NCBI GenBank assembly: GCA_965224745.1
Contig: CBDCZY010000009.1
Coordinates: 1 to 64,000 of the forward strand
Reading direction: 5' to 3'
DNA from: CBDCZY01 sp965224745
GTDB lineage: Bacteria; Pseudomonadota; Gammaproteobacteria; Methylococcales; Methylomonadaceae
Length of the DNA stretch: 64,000 bases
Part shown: positions 44,965 through 53,210 of the stretch, piece after piece
Layout of the letters: each line of letters starts with the position of its first letter
How positions within the stretch are numbered: position 1 is the first letter of the stretch
Position numbers and translations under genes: made by a program
The notes under the pieces: generated by a model
Told to the model about the DNA's origin: nothing
The model's input: the letters and a program-made list of their open reading frames with translations, nothing else
Database searches by the model: none

Positions 44965-45117
44965 AAATAACCTGAATCCAATGCGTGGACAAGGGAAGTG
45001 TTCACGATGGCCAGAATCGGTGTTCATGATCACCAGAATACGCATAGCTGGTAAAAAAAGAAGAATGATTGATTAAATACCCGGTATCGTTCTCCTGCAA
45101 ACGATTTGATACTTTTT

Positions 45118-46449
45118 ATGAACGACCAGCAAGCACCAAGTTTAAACAGCAAATTTGATATCATCATTATTGGCGGAGGACCAGCAGGATCCACAGCTGC
45201 CAGTTTACTGGCAGAAAAAGGCTGGTCTGTTTGCATTCTTGAAAAAGAAAAGCATCCCAGATTCCATATCGGTGAATCGCTTTTGCCCATGAACCTGCCC
45301 ATTTTTGATCGCCTTGGCGTACTTGAAGAAGTCAGCAAAATAGGTATCCCCAAAAATGCAGCTGAATTCAATTCGACTGATACTATCCGTTCGATTGATA
45401 CCTTCTATTTCAGTGAATCTCTTACCGATAATCCGCCCGCAGCTTTTCAAGTAGAACGAAAAGACCTTGATTTCCTATTACTGAATAATAGCCGTGCTAA
45501 AGGAGCAACTGTCATTGAAGAAATGACCGTCACTCAGGTTGAACTTACTGGCCGACCAAAACAGGTCTGCGCAACCGATAACCAAGGCATTATCCACGAT
45601 TTTACATGCCGCTATGTGATCGATGCCTCCGGCAGAGATAGTTTTTTAGCAACCAAACTGGACCTGAAAAAGAAAAATCCGAAACACAGCTCTGCAGCCA
45701 TTTTCTGCCATTTTGAAAATGTAGAACGCCGTAGCGGTGAAGACGCTGGCAATATCAGTATTTATTGGATTGATCAAGGCTGGATCTGGATGATTCCGTT
45801 ACCAAACAACAAAATGAGCGTTGGGGTAGTCTGTCATCCCGACCACATAAAAACCCGCAACACATCTCTTGAGGAATTTTTATGGGATACGCTGCATCAA
45901 GTTCCTGACATTGCAGCTCGTATGAAAGATGCCAGTCCATTAGCAGAAACAAAGGCAGCTGCCAACTATTCTTACCACTCGACCAAAACAGCCGGAGACG
46001 GTTTCCTGTTAATTGGTGACGCTTTTACTTTCATAGATCCAGTCTTTTCCAGCGGAGTTTTTCTGGCGATGCAAAGTGGTGTTTTGGGCAGCGAATTGGT
46101 CGATAAGATTCTTAGAAACCCCAAAATTGAGAGACAAGCCATAAAACTTTTTGAAAAGAAAACGCGTGGCAGCGTGCGCTCATTTTCGTGGTTTATTTAC
46201 CGTTTTAATGCTTACGCCATGCGCCATTTACTGATGCACAACCCAGGTGAAGGCGCATCACAACATTTTAATACGGTCAAAGCAGCAGTTATTTCCGTAT
46301 TTTCCGGTGAGAACCATCACCATAAAACGCTTGTGCTTCCATTACTGATCTTCAAGTTTAATTATTACCTTTTGACCTTATTAGGGATGAGGAATGCCAT
46401 AGGTTTGTGGATAAAACAGAAGGCTAAGCTAGTAATTGCTATGCATTGA
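45118..46449 (+). CDS. Flavin-dependent halogenase-like FAD oxidoreductase
   Basis: 443 residues from ATG 45118. The Rossmann FAD motif IIIGGGPAGSTAASLLAEKG (GxGxxG at 19-24) and HIGESLLP follow the tryptophan-halogenase family. The signature WxWxIP is present (W222-I-W-M-I-P227), as is FxxPxxSxG (FIDPVFSSG, 305-313). A Lys at 79 (IPKNAAEF) is placed where the catalytic Lys of such enzymes occurs. These enzymes oxidise chloride or bromide with FADH2 and O2 and halogenate aromatic rings; a separate flavin reductase is needed and is not seen here. The gene precedes a peptide precursor and exporter, so a peptide substrate is plausible. The C-terminal hydrophobic segment could contact membrane. 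Confidence 0.85.
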   Translation: MNDQQAPSLNSKFDIIIIGGGPAGSTAASLLAEKGWSVCILEKEKHPRFHIGESLLPMNLPIFDRLGVLEEVSKIGIPKNAAEFNSTDTIRSIDTFYFSESLTDNPPAAFQVERKDLDFLLLNNSRAKGATVIEEMTVTQVELTGRPKQVCATDNQGIIHDFTCRYVIDASGRDSFLATKLDLKKKNPKHSSAAIFCHFENVERRSGEDAGNISIYWIDQGWIWMIPLPNNKMSVGVVCHPDHIKTRNTSLEEFLWDTLHQVPDIAARMKDASPLAETKAAANYSYHSTKTAGDGFLLIGDAFTFIDPVFSSGVFLAMQSGVLGSELVDKILRNPKIERQAIKLFEKKTRGSVRSFSWFIYRFNAYAMRHLLMHNPGEGASQHFNTVKAAVISVFSGENHHHKTLVLPLLIFKFNYYLLTLLGMRNAIGLWIKQKAKLVIAMH

Positions 46450-46686
46450 GTTTTATAAAATGGCTTCATTAACATCCTCCTGATTTATTCCTCAAGAATC
46501 ATTGCAATAAGAAGTCGGTTCTTCTCAAAATATCCATCCTTATTTTCTTCTTAGTCATCTTTTGAATTAAAAATGCGACATTATTCTCATTTTTAGGGAG
46601 TAATTTTTCGTATGGGTTTAATTCCGAAAAAGTTAATCTATTCCGCGAATGAGGAAAAATATTAATTTCAAGGATAGTTGAAAGTT

Positions 46687-46705
46687 ATCAATGATAATTT
46701 TTTCT
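46687..46705 (+). promoter_or_regulatory. Possible Fur-like site
   Basis: AATGATAATTTTTTC matches the second half of the Fur consensus well (about 13 of 16 positions aligned to AATGATAATCATTATC). Weak evidence in an AT-rich region; iron control is a hypothesis. Confidence 0.35.
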
Positions 46706-46721
46706 TCTCATTCATAGTTTG

Positions 46722-46745
46722 CACACAACCCGTGTGTATTTTTTT
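46722..46745 (+). terminator. Hairpin plus T-tract upstream of the precursor gene
   Basis: CACAC AACCC GTGTG followed by TATTTTTTTAG lies 22 bp before the precursor ATG. The form is that of a small intrinsic terminator. It could end readthrough from the halogenase or act as an attenuator. The stem is only 5 bp. Confidence 0.4.
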
Positions 46746-46766
46746 AGAAATTTATGGAGAAAAATT

Positions 46767-47006
46767 ATGAGTAATAAAATTAGAGGTTCAGAAAAAATGC
46801 TGTTCACTTGCGAAAAAAATGGCAAGCGCAGTTTGGCAGATTTTGAAAATGTGGAGGAAGCTTTGCAGGCTAGCGGGGGTTATACGCCAGGTCCTGATGA
46901 TGACGGCCCATATCCCATAGCATTTCCAAGAATCCCGAGGTTTCAGGAAAGTGTTCCTACCTTTAATTGGAAAATATTGGATGTGAATATACAAAACTTC
47001 AGATAG
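46767..47006 (+). CDS. Putative RiPP/bacteriocin precursor peptide with Gly-Gly leader
   Basis: 79 residues from ATG 46767, with GGAG 6 nt upstream; an earlier in-frame ATG lacks such a site. The N-terminal ~38 residues look like a leader that ends LADFENVEEALQASGG, with Glu at -8 and Gly at -2/-1 as in double-glycine leaders cut by C39 peptidases. The remaining ~41 residues would be the core, beginning YTPGPDDDGPYPIAFPRIP and rich in Pro, Asp, Phe, with single Trp and two Tyr. It is followed by radical SAM remnants, a C39 ABC exporter and an HlyD protein. I know no named family for it. Product identity is inferred from context. Confidence 0.7.
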   Translation: MSNKIRGSEKMLFTCEKNGKRSLADFENVEEALQASGGYTPGPDDDGPYPIAFPRIPRFQESVPTFNWKILDVNIQNFR

Positions 47007-47032
47007 GTATAAGGTTATGAAGAAGAAAAACC

Positions 47033-47285
47033 TTGCGAGGCATAGTGGAGAGTTTCGATCAATACATCTACCCTAGTAGACTTTGTAATTTAAGTTGCCT
47101 ACATTGTTATCCTTCTTTGTCACCGAAAGAGCGTGGCACACTGGATGTCGCGCTTCTTTCTAATGCATTTTCTGATGCAGCTGGCGAAGGATATAATTGC
47201 GTGAGCATCTCATGAGATTATTACTGCTGCTTCTCACCGTGAAACTCAGGAAGAATTTCCCTTAAAGTTCAGTGCTAGTCAGTAA
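47033..47285 (+). pseudogene. Radical SAM peptide maturase, internal deletion
   Basis: The remaining N-terminus reads SFDQYIYPSRLCNLSCLHCY, the CxxxCxxC cluster that binds the SAM [4Fe-4S]. The text then goes to GYNCVSIS and stops exactly where the GGEP motif would follow in radical SAM enzymes. A further short open stretch (ITAASHRETQEEFPLKFSA) up to the TAA at 47285 may be the C-terminal end. An internal deletion of most of the TIM barrel is the simplest explanation. No in-frame ATG precedes it (TTG at 47033), and 47016 opens another frame. It probably once matured the adjacent peptide. Confidence 0.72.
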
Positions 47286-47343
47286 ATTAGCATTACGATT
47301 GATACTGCATTTCTATTTAAAAAAGAAAAAAGGGTAGGAATAA

Positions 47344-49545
47344 ATGACTAAATTCCCATTTCAAAATCAAATGGATGCCATGGATTGCGGTCCTAGTTGT
47401 CTTTATATGATAGCGCGTCATTACGGTCGCCTATTACCTATGGACGAATTAAGAGAAAAAGCTGCAATGACACGTTCCGGCGTTACTCTGGGAGGCATTG
47501 CTGATGCAGCTGAGAGCCATCATTTAAAAACAGTTGCCATTAAAGCCTCATTGCAAACTTTGGAAGAAGATGTGGTTTTGCCCTGCATCGCACATTGGCG
47601 GCAAAAACATTTTGTCGTGGTGTATGCGATTAAAAAGAACTATGTCTATGTTGCTGATCCAGGGTTTGGCTTGGTTAAATATTCCAAGCAAGAGTTTATT
47701 GCCGGTTGGATGAATCAAATTAACCCTGCCACATCCGAAGAAGGTATTTTGTTGTTACTGGATACCACGCCAGAATTTTATCTAGCAGAGGATGGGGACG
47801 AAAAAAGGCCTATTGGGTTAGGCTTTTTATGGCCTTATTTTCGCCCCTATTATCCTCTATTTTTTCAGTTGTTTCTGGGCTTATTGGTTGGCAGTATGAT
47901 CATGCTGTCTTTCCCATTTATGACTCAAGCTCTGGTTGATTACGGCATAAACTATAACAATCTGAATTTTATCTATGTGTTACTTGCTGCGCAGCTAACT
48001 TTATTCCTGTCGCAGACATCGGTAGAAATTCTAAGGAGCTGGATTTTATTACATATCGGTGCGCGTATTAATATCGCCATCATTTCGGATTTTTTGTTAA
48101 AGCTGATTAAGTTGCCAATCTCGTTTTTCGACAGTAAAACCATGGGAGATTTATTGCAGCGAATTCAGGATCATCGTCGTGTCGAAGAATTTCTTTCTTC
48201 ATCAACGTTAACCATGCTGTTTTCATCGATTAATATTATTATTTTCGGCGCTGTACTTGCGTGGTATAACCTGCAAATTTTGATGATCTTCATGATAGGC
48301 ACAAGCCTGTATGTCGGCTGGGTACTGATGTTTATGAAGAGACGTGCTGTTTTAGATTACAAGCGATTTGATCAATCATCGAAGACTCAGAGTAGCTTGG
48401 TTCAAATGATCAACGGTATGCAGGAAATCAAGCTCAACAACTCAGAAAGGCGCCGTCGCTGGGAATGGGAAAGTATACAAACCCGATTGTTTAAAGTGTC
48501 AATGAAAAGTCTAGCATTATTTCAATATCAAACCACTGGCGCTAACTTTATAAATGAATTAAAAAACATTTTAATTACCTTCTTTTGTGCAAAGTCTGTG
48601 ATTGATGGTCAAATGACACTGGGTATGATGCTCTCGGTGCAATATATTATTGGTCAACTAAATGTACCTATTTCAAACTTTGTCGGTTTTATGCAATCCA
48701 TGCAGGATGCCAAAATAAGTCTGGGGCGATTAGCAGAGATCCATAACAAAAAAAGTGAGACAGAAATATCCAACATGCCGTCTTTATTGCCACAAGATAA
48801 AGGGATTTCCCTGGCAGAAGATTTGTGCTTTCGATACGGACGAGAGAGCAGTCCTTTAGTTCTTGATCATGTCAATATAAATATTCCTGAAGGCAAGGTG
48901 ACTGCAATAGTCGGTGCCAGTGGCAGTGGCAAGACGACATTAATGAAACTACTATTAAAATTCTATACTCCCACAACAGGCAAAATACGTATTGGCAATA
49001 CTAGTCTTTTGGATGTAGATACAACAGCATGGCGACAAAATTGTGGTGTGGTGATGCAAAATGGTTTTATCTTTGATGACAGTGTTTTAAGAAATATTAC
49101 TGAGTCAGAATCAGCAGGTTTAATTGATCGGGAGCGATTAAAAAAAGCCATTGAAATTGCCAATCTGGAAGAAATTATTGAGTCATTACCGGATGGTTTA
49201 AATACTGAAATTGGTCCCAATGGAATCTCTTTGAGTGGAGGGCAAAATCAGCGCATTTTAATTGCTCGAGCCGTTTATAAAGATCCTGACTACCTGTTTT
49301 TTGATGAAGCCACCAGTTCTTTAGATGCTAAAAATGAACGTCAGATAATGCAGAAGCTTGAAACTTTTTTTGATGGACGAACAGTTCTAGTGATTGCGCA
49401 TCGCTTGAGTACGGTCAAAAATGCTGATCAAATTATTGTCCTTGACCAGGGCAAACTAGTGGAATGTGGAAACCATGAGCAACTGGCTCAAGCAAAGGGG
49501 CCATACTACCATTTGGTTAAAAACCAGTTGGAACTTGGAAATTAA
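47344..49545 (+). CDS. C39-peptidase ABC exporter (bacteriocin-type, PCAT)
   Basis: 733 residues. The N-terminal C39 cysteine protease has Gln9, Cys15 (NQMDAMDCGPSCL), His89 (RQKHFVVV) and Asp105 (VADPGFG), all catalytic. It is followed by six transmembrane helices (about 165-450) and an ATPase domain with Walker A GASGSGKTT, signature LSGGQNQR, Walker B YLFFDEATSS and H-loop IAHRLS. Such transporters cut double-glycine leaders and export the core peptide. The gene starts 58 bp after the maturase remnant and is followed 36 bp later by its adaptor, so export capacity is retained although the maturase is broken. Confidence 0.95.
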   Translation: MTKFPFQNQMDAMDCGPSCLYMIARHYGRLLPMDELREKAAMTRSGVTLGGIADAAESHHLKTVAIKASLQTLEEDVVLPCIAHWRQKHFVVVYAIKKNYVYVADPGFGLVKYSKQEFIAGWMNQINPATSEEGILLLLDTTPEFYLAEDGDEKRPIGLGFLWPYFRPYYPLFFQLFLGLLVGSMIMLSFPFMTQALVDYGINYNNLNFIYVLLAAQLTLFLSQTSVEILRSWILLHIGARINIAIISDFLLKLIKLPISFFDSKTMGDLLQRIQDHRRVEEFLSSSTLTMLFSSINIIIFGAVLAWYNLQILMIFMIGTSLYVGWVLMFMKRRAVLDYKRFDQSSKTQSSLVQMINGMQEIKLNNSERRRRWEWESIQTRLFKVSMKSLALFQYQTTGANFINELKNILITFFCAKSVIDGQMTLGMMLSVQYIIGQLNVPISNFVGFMQSMQDAKISLGRLAEIHNKKSETEISNMPSLLPQDKGISLAEDLCFRYGRESSPLVLDHVNINIPEGKVTAIVGASGSGKTTLMKLLLKFYTPTTGKIRIGNTSLLDVDTTAWRQNCGVVMQNGFIFDDSVLRNITESESAGLIDRERLKKAIEIANLEEIIESLPDGLNTEIGPNGISLSGGQNQRILIARAVYKDPDYLFFDEATSSLDAKNERQIMQKLETFFDGRTVLVIAHRLSTVKNADQIIVLDQGKLVECGNHEQLAQAKGPYYHLVKNQLELGN

Positions 49546-49581
49546 TTTTTACAAACATTAGATTCCTCTACGGAGAAAAAA

Positions 49582-50865
49582 ATGGAACAAGTGCAATTAC
49601 AATTTCCTCAGGAATACAGTGTTGATACACAAGAATTATTAGCCAAACCACCGGCATGGATGTTGCGATGGGGTGGAACGGTTATTTTCACTATCATGAT
49701 GGCAATGATTCTACTGTCCTGGCTGATTAAATATCCTGACATCATTACTGCTGAGGCAACGATCACTACGCCTGTGCCTCCGTTAGCGATCATAGCGCGT
49801 CAAAATGGACAACTTCACTGGATAAAGCCCCCACAAAATCTTGTTGTTAAAAAAGGCGATACCATTGCCTTTATTGAAAACCCAGCATCTTCAGCAGACA
49901 TCAATCAGATAAAACAATGGCTGAAAGCTTATAAAAACGATAATAGAGAATTGTCCATCGTACCCGACAATCTAAAGTTGGGAGAAGTGCAAAACAGCTT
50001 TGCTCATTTTCAAAAAACTTTAAATGAATTTCATTTCTTTGAAACCCTTAATCCATTAGCAAAAAAACTATCGTTAGCTAAACAAAAACAGCAGCAATTA
50101 CATCAAATGCTTGAACAGCATCATCGCCAAAAATTGATTCTGACCAATGAATATGAATTGCTTAATAAAAATCTTAATCGTTTTCAGAAATTAAAGTACA
50201 GAAATTTGGTGGCAGAAACCAAGATAGATGAGGTACAAATTACGCTATTGAAAAACAGGCAGCAACAAGAACAAATACAATCAGATATTGTTAAAACAAA
50301 ATTGGAATTAACCCGTCTAGATTCTGATTTAGTAGAATATAAATTGACTGACCAACAGAAACTTCAAGATTATAAACTTAAATTAGCGGAAGCTTTTCAG
50401 TCGTTGATGTCGGATATTTCCAAGTGGGAAAAGCAATATTTGTTAACATCGCCTATTAACGGACGTCTAACATTTTCCAAATATTGGAGTGAACATCAAT
50501 TTGTTAAAGCCGATGAGGAAGTAGTCACAGTTGTACCTGATAATAATCAACCCATCATTGCAAAGGTTAAAATGCCTTTGGCAAATTCAGGGAAGGTTAA
50601 AACAGGGCAAAAAATTCTGATTAAATTAGCAAGCTATCCTTATCAGGAATATGGACAGATTGAGAGTCGTGTAGATGCTATTTCATTAGTTCCTCGCGAG
50701 AATATGTACACTGTTGAAACTCAGTTGCCAAATCCACTAGTAACCAGTTTTAATAAAACCTTAAATTTTGATCAGGAAATGCAAGGCAAAGCTGAAATTG
50801 TGACAGAAGATTTGCGGCTTATTGAACGTTTTTTTTATCAAATGTTGAAAGTCTTGAAGGCGTAA
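49582..50865 (+). CDS. HlyD-family periplasmic adaptor of the peptide exporter
   Basis: 427 residues: cytoplasmic N-terminus, one transmembrane helix (about residues 30-52, WGGTVIFTIMMAMILLSWL), lipoyl-like strand HWIKPPQNLVVKKGDTIAFI, a long coiled-coil hairpin (about 130-270, Gln/Lys/Leu-rich), the second lipoyl half (YLLTSPINGRLTFSKYWSE) and a C-terminal beta domain. It links the ABC exporter to an outer-membrane channel of the TolC type, which is not encoded here. GGAG precedes the ATG. Confidence 0.92.
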   Translation: MEQVQLQFPQEYSVDTQELLAKPPAWMLRWGGTVIFTIMMAMILLSWLIKYPDIITAEATITTPVPPLAIIARQNGQLHWIKPPQNLVVKKGDTIAFIENPASSADINQIKQWLKAYKNDNRELSIVPDNLKLGEVQNSFAHFQKTLNEFHFFETLNPLAKKLSLAKQKQQQLHQMLEQHHRQKLILTNEYELLNKNLNRFQKLKYRNLVAETKIDEVQITLLKNRQQQEQIQSDIVKTKLELTRLDSDLVEYKLTDQQKLQDYKLKLAEAFQSLMSDISKWEKQYLLTSPINGRLTFSKYWSEHQFVKADEEVVTVVPDNNQPIIAKVKMPLANSGKVKTGQKILIKLASYPYQEYGQIESRVDAISLVPRENMYTVETQLPNPLVTSFNKTLNFDQEMQGKAEIVTEDLRLIERFFYQMLKVLKA

Positions 50866-51052
50866 TAAGACAGCTTATTTACCTGAAAATCATCTTTATA
50901 ACACCAAGCACTTCGATTTGTATTGAGTGTGAAAGATACCGGTAGAAGTTGTTTGTACAGCTATATTAACAAGTGATGCTCAAAACAGGAGGCCAAGCAA
51001 AAAGTGATCAAACTGGATTAAAATTTGGATTTTCTAACACATCCATGTTTAG

Positions 51053-52030
51053 TTATTCCGCAATATCTGCTATTGCTGAGGCGAATTGTCTCAGTTTAAT
51101 TTGCACTTTCTTGGTATTTTCTGGACCCATTCGAATAAATTGCTTTTGCACGGGATCAAGCTTTTCAATATTAGCATCAGCATACTTGTAATATATGGTA
51201 GTGCGCCTAACCAATGGGATTCGATCAAGAATTATAGGGGTATCAAGAATTTTAGCGATAGCTTTATTGAGAACATCTTCTATTTCATACCCTTTAGGAT
51301 AACCAAACTCATCGTAAGCATCTTGTAACAGAGGTTTAAACTGCTGATAGACTTGCATGGCTTCTCTTACATTCAATGCTGAAAAGGCTTCTACTAAAGA
51401 ATCAAATCGTTGATAGCTTTTAGGGTCTAAATAATAGCCTTTGGAATCCATCACTGCTGAAAACGGCTTATTCCGACCTAAAAAAGACAGGTGGTCGTAA
51501 GATCTTATCCCTTGAGAAAAATCGTTAGCTATCACCATAAATTTATTAATTAAATTATCGCTTTTCATCCATTGCATAAGCTTGGGTGATATCTCTTTTA
51601 CTTCTTTTCTAACCGCATCATCCCTTGACTTGGGGCTGGGATATTGTTTTTTGATGAATGCTACAGTGCCAGAGTTTTGATTTTGAGTAAAATCATCGTC
51701 TTGATCTGAATCATCTAACCCATCTAAATAAGGCTTATCTCTAGGGTCATCAATAATGTCATCAGGCATTTGCAATGGCATATCATTAGGATTAGGGCTT
51801 TCACTTCGAGGTATCTTACCCTCGCCATCAGTGCTAACAACTTCGCCACTTACTGCTTTATCGGGAATGATTAATGGCCTGGCTAGCTGTTCTTTTTCCA
51901 TTTCATCGTCTTGTAATATCGTTTCGAAAAAAAAGTAACTTAGCAGTCCAAGTAACAATAACGTTAAACAAACATAAATGATTATTTTACGATTGGATGG
52001 ATCATTTGGAGTGCTATCGTATCGGCCCAT
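51053..52030 (-). CDS. DUF3014-like membrane-anchored protein
   Basis: 325 residues. One N-terminal transmembrane helix (IIIYVCLTLLLLGLLSYFFF), an acidic Pro/Asp-rich linker (about 40-115), then a conserved soluble domain (FMVIANDFSQGIRSYDHLSFL, DPKSYQRFDSLVEAFSAL) resembling DUF3014 proteins of Gammaproteobacteria. Predicted periplasmic. Role unknown. Transcribed towards the peptide export genes, so not part of that operon. Confidence 0.75.
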   Translation of the reverse strand: MGRYDSTPNDPSNRKIIIYVCLTLLLLGLLSYFFFETILQDDEMEKEQLARPLIIPDKAVSGEVVSTDGEGKIPRSESPNPNDMPLQMPDDIIDDPRDKPYLDGLDDSDQDDDFTQNQNSGTVAFIKKQYPSPKSRDDAVRKEVKEISPKLMQWMKSDNLINKFMVIANDFSQGIRSYDHLSFLGRNKPFSAVMDSKGYYLDPKSYQRFDSLVEAFSALNVREAMQVYQQFKPLLQDAYDEFGYPKGYEIEDVLNKAIAKILDTPIILDRIPLVRRTTIYYKYADANIEKLDPVQKQFIRMGPENTKKVQIKLRQFASAIADIAE

Positions 52031-52164
52031 GATGATATGGTTTTTAAGTAGAGATATTAAATGTTTGAATTATAGTCAAAGCTCAAGTATCAACAAAGAT
52101 AATTGATGAAAGTGTATGATTTTGTTGGCGGGATAGCCACAATCTATAATAGTAACACTAAAGC

Positions 52165-52227
52165 GCCTGGGTAAGCCAACCAGCATATTCTGACAATGCA
52201 TCAGAAAGTTTTGATACTTACCCAGGC
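52165..52227. repeat. Nested inverted repeat
   Basis: GCCTGGGTAAG (52165-52175) and CTTACCCAGGC (52217-52227) pair perfectly. Between them TTCTGA CAATGCA TCAGAA forms a second hairpin. Lying between yidB and the DUF3014-like gene, it may be a terminator or a small structured RNA. Confidence 0.5.
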
Positions 52228-52276
52228 TTAATACTTAGATATAGCTCGGATCTCCTAACTTAACAATCTTAATTTC

Positions 52277-52702
52277 TTATTTAAGAAATTTCTTAGCTAG
52301 GTCAATTGCCCCTTGAACGCCACCAACCGAATCAAGTAAGGAACCACCGCTACTCCCTTTGTCTACCATTTGTGGCACTGCATCTGCCAGGCTATCAGCT
52401 GCGGTATCCTCATCAACACCTAATTTGCTGGCAAAATCAGCGACCTTATCGCCCCCTAATACATCTTTTATTTGATTTGCTGAAATAGGCTGATTTTCTC
52501 CATCACCCAACCAAGACGATAAAACGTCCTGTAAACCACCACCGCCAGTCATTTTAGTTACAAGCGACCCAAGATCTAGGCCACCTCCACTACTACTACC
52601 ACCTCCCAGCAAACTGGTCAGAGCGTCTGTAACACCGCCTTCACTAGCATTGCCACCTAATTTCTTTAGAATTAAATCAGTACCAAGTTTCATTAGATCC
52701 AT
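52277..52702 (-). CDS. YidB family protein (DUF937)
   Basis: 141 residues. Small Gly/Ser-rich protein: LTSLLGGGSSSGGGLDLGSL, WLGDGENQPISANQIKDVLG and FASKLGVDEDTAADSLADAV are the conserved YidB phrases. Members are widespread in Proteobacteria but have no established function. It stands alone on the minus strand. Confidence 0.88.
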   Translation of the reverse strand: MDLMKLGTDLILKKLGGNASEGGVTDALTSLLGGGSSSGGGLDLGSLVTKMTGGGGLQDVLSSWLGDGENQPISANQIKDVLGGDKVADFASKLGVDEDTAADSLADAVPQMVDKGSSGGSLLDSVGGVQGAIDLAKKFLK

Positions 52703-52815
52703 CGCACACCTCTATTAGTTAAAACAAATCAAGTTTTTATTGAATATAAATCCGACGCCAAGTTTATCAGTTTGGTAATCAGAGCACAATTTTTTGCCTT
52801 CATCAAAGTTCACAC

Positions 52816-53208
52816 TCAACGATCTTCTTTTTCCATTGGCAATCCTGCTTTTTTCCACGAAACCATATGACCTTTTAAATAGCGAATATTTTCGACACCG
52901 GACCAACTCAAACTTAATTTTGCAAGCCCAGCTCGAGGTCCATGCTCGCAATAAACTACAACTGGAATTTTGGAGTCTAAATCCTCAGGTGGGTAAGCGC
53001 GCCAAAAGGGCAAATGTATTGCTCCTGGAACATGACCGGAACGGTATTCTGACTGCGAACGAACGTCATAAATAACAGGCGCTTTACCCGCTTTTATCTT
53101 TTGCAACAAATCAGCTGCTTTTACATGGGTTTGATTGGATGCTGAGCAATTCACAATGAAAACAGATAATAGGATGTATTTGATTACGCGTGTATGGTGT
53201 TTGATCAA
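52816..53208 (-). CDS. Periplasmic rhodanese-like protein
   Basis: 130 residues with an N-terminal signal segment (VIKYILLSVFIVNCSASNQ). The Cys there could be lipidated, but the box is atypical. One rhodanese domain follows: YDVRSQSEYRSGHVPGAIHL and active-site Cys in VVYCEHGPRAG. Rhodaneses transfer sulfur or bind redox partners. The ATG lies 2 bp beyond the moaA stop, so the two are cotranscribed, moaA first. Confidence 0.88.
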   Translation of the reverse strand: MIKHHTRVIKYILLSVFIVNCSASNQTHVKAADLLQKIKAGKAPVIYDVRSQSEYRSGHVPGAIHLPFWRAYPPEDLDSKIPVVVYCEHGPRAGLAKLSLSWSGVENIRYLKGHMVSWKKAGLPMEKEDR

Positions 53209-53210
53209 CT

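Larger units (their letters stand above)
42442..45044 (+). mobile_element. IS21-family element (type A), copy 2, complete
   Basis: Ends TGCATATTCTGG and TGCGTATTCTGG (inverted), with subterminal arrays of GTGAACAC...ATTCTG repeats on the left (42450-42580) and right. Target duplication TAGCT (42437-42441 and 45045-45049). It lies 73 bp upstream of the halogenase gene. Confidence 0.95.
46450..46766. other. Leader region of the peptide locus
   Basis: 317 bp without a credible gene. It is AT-rich and holds a Fur-like site and a hairpin/T-tract just before the precursor gene, listed separately. The promoter of the peptide-exporter genes should be here. Confidence 0.5.
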
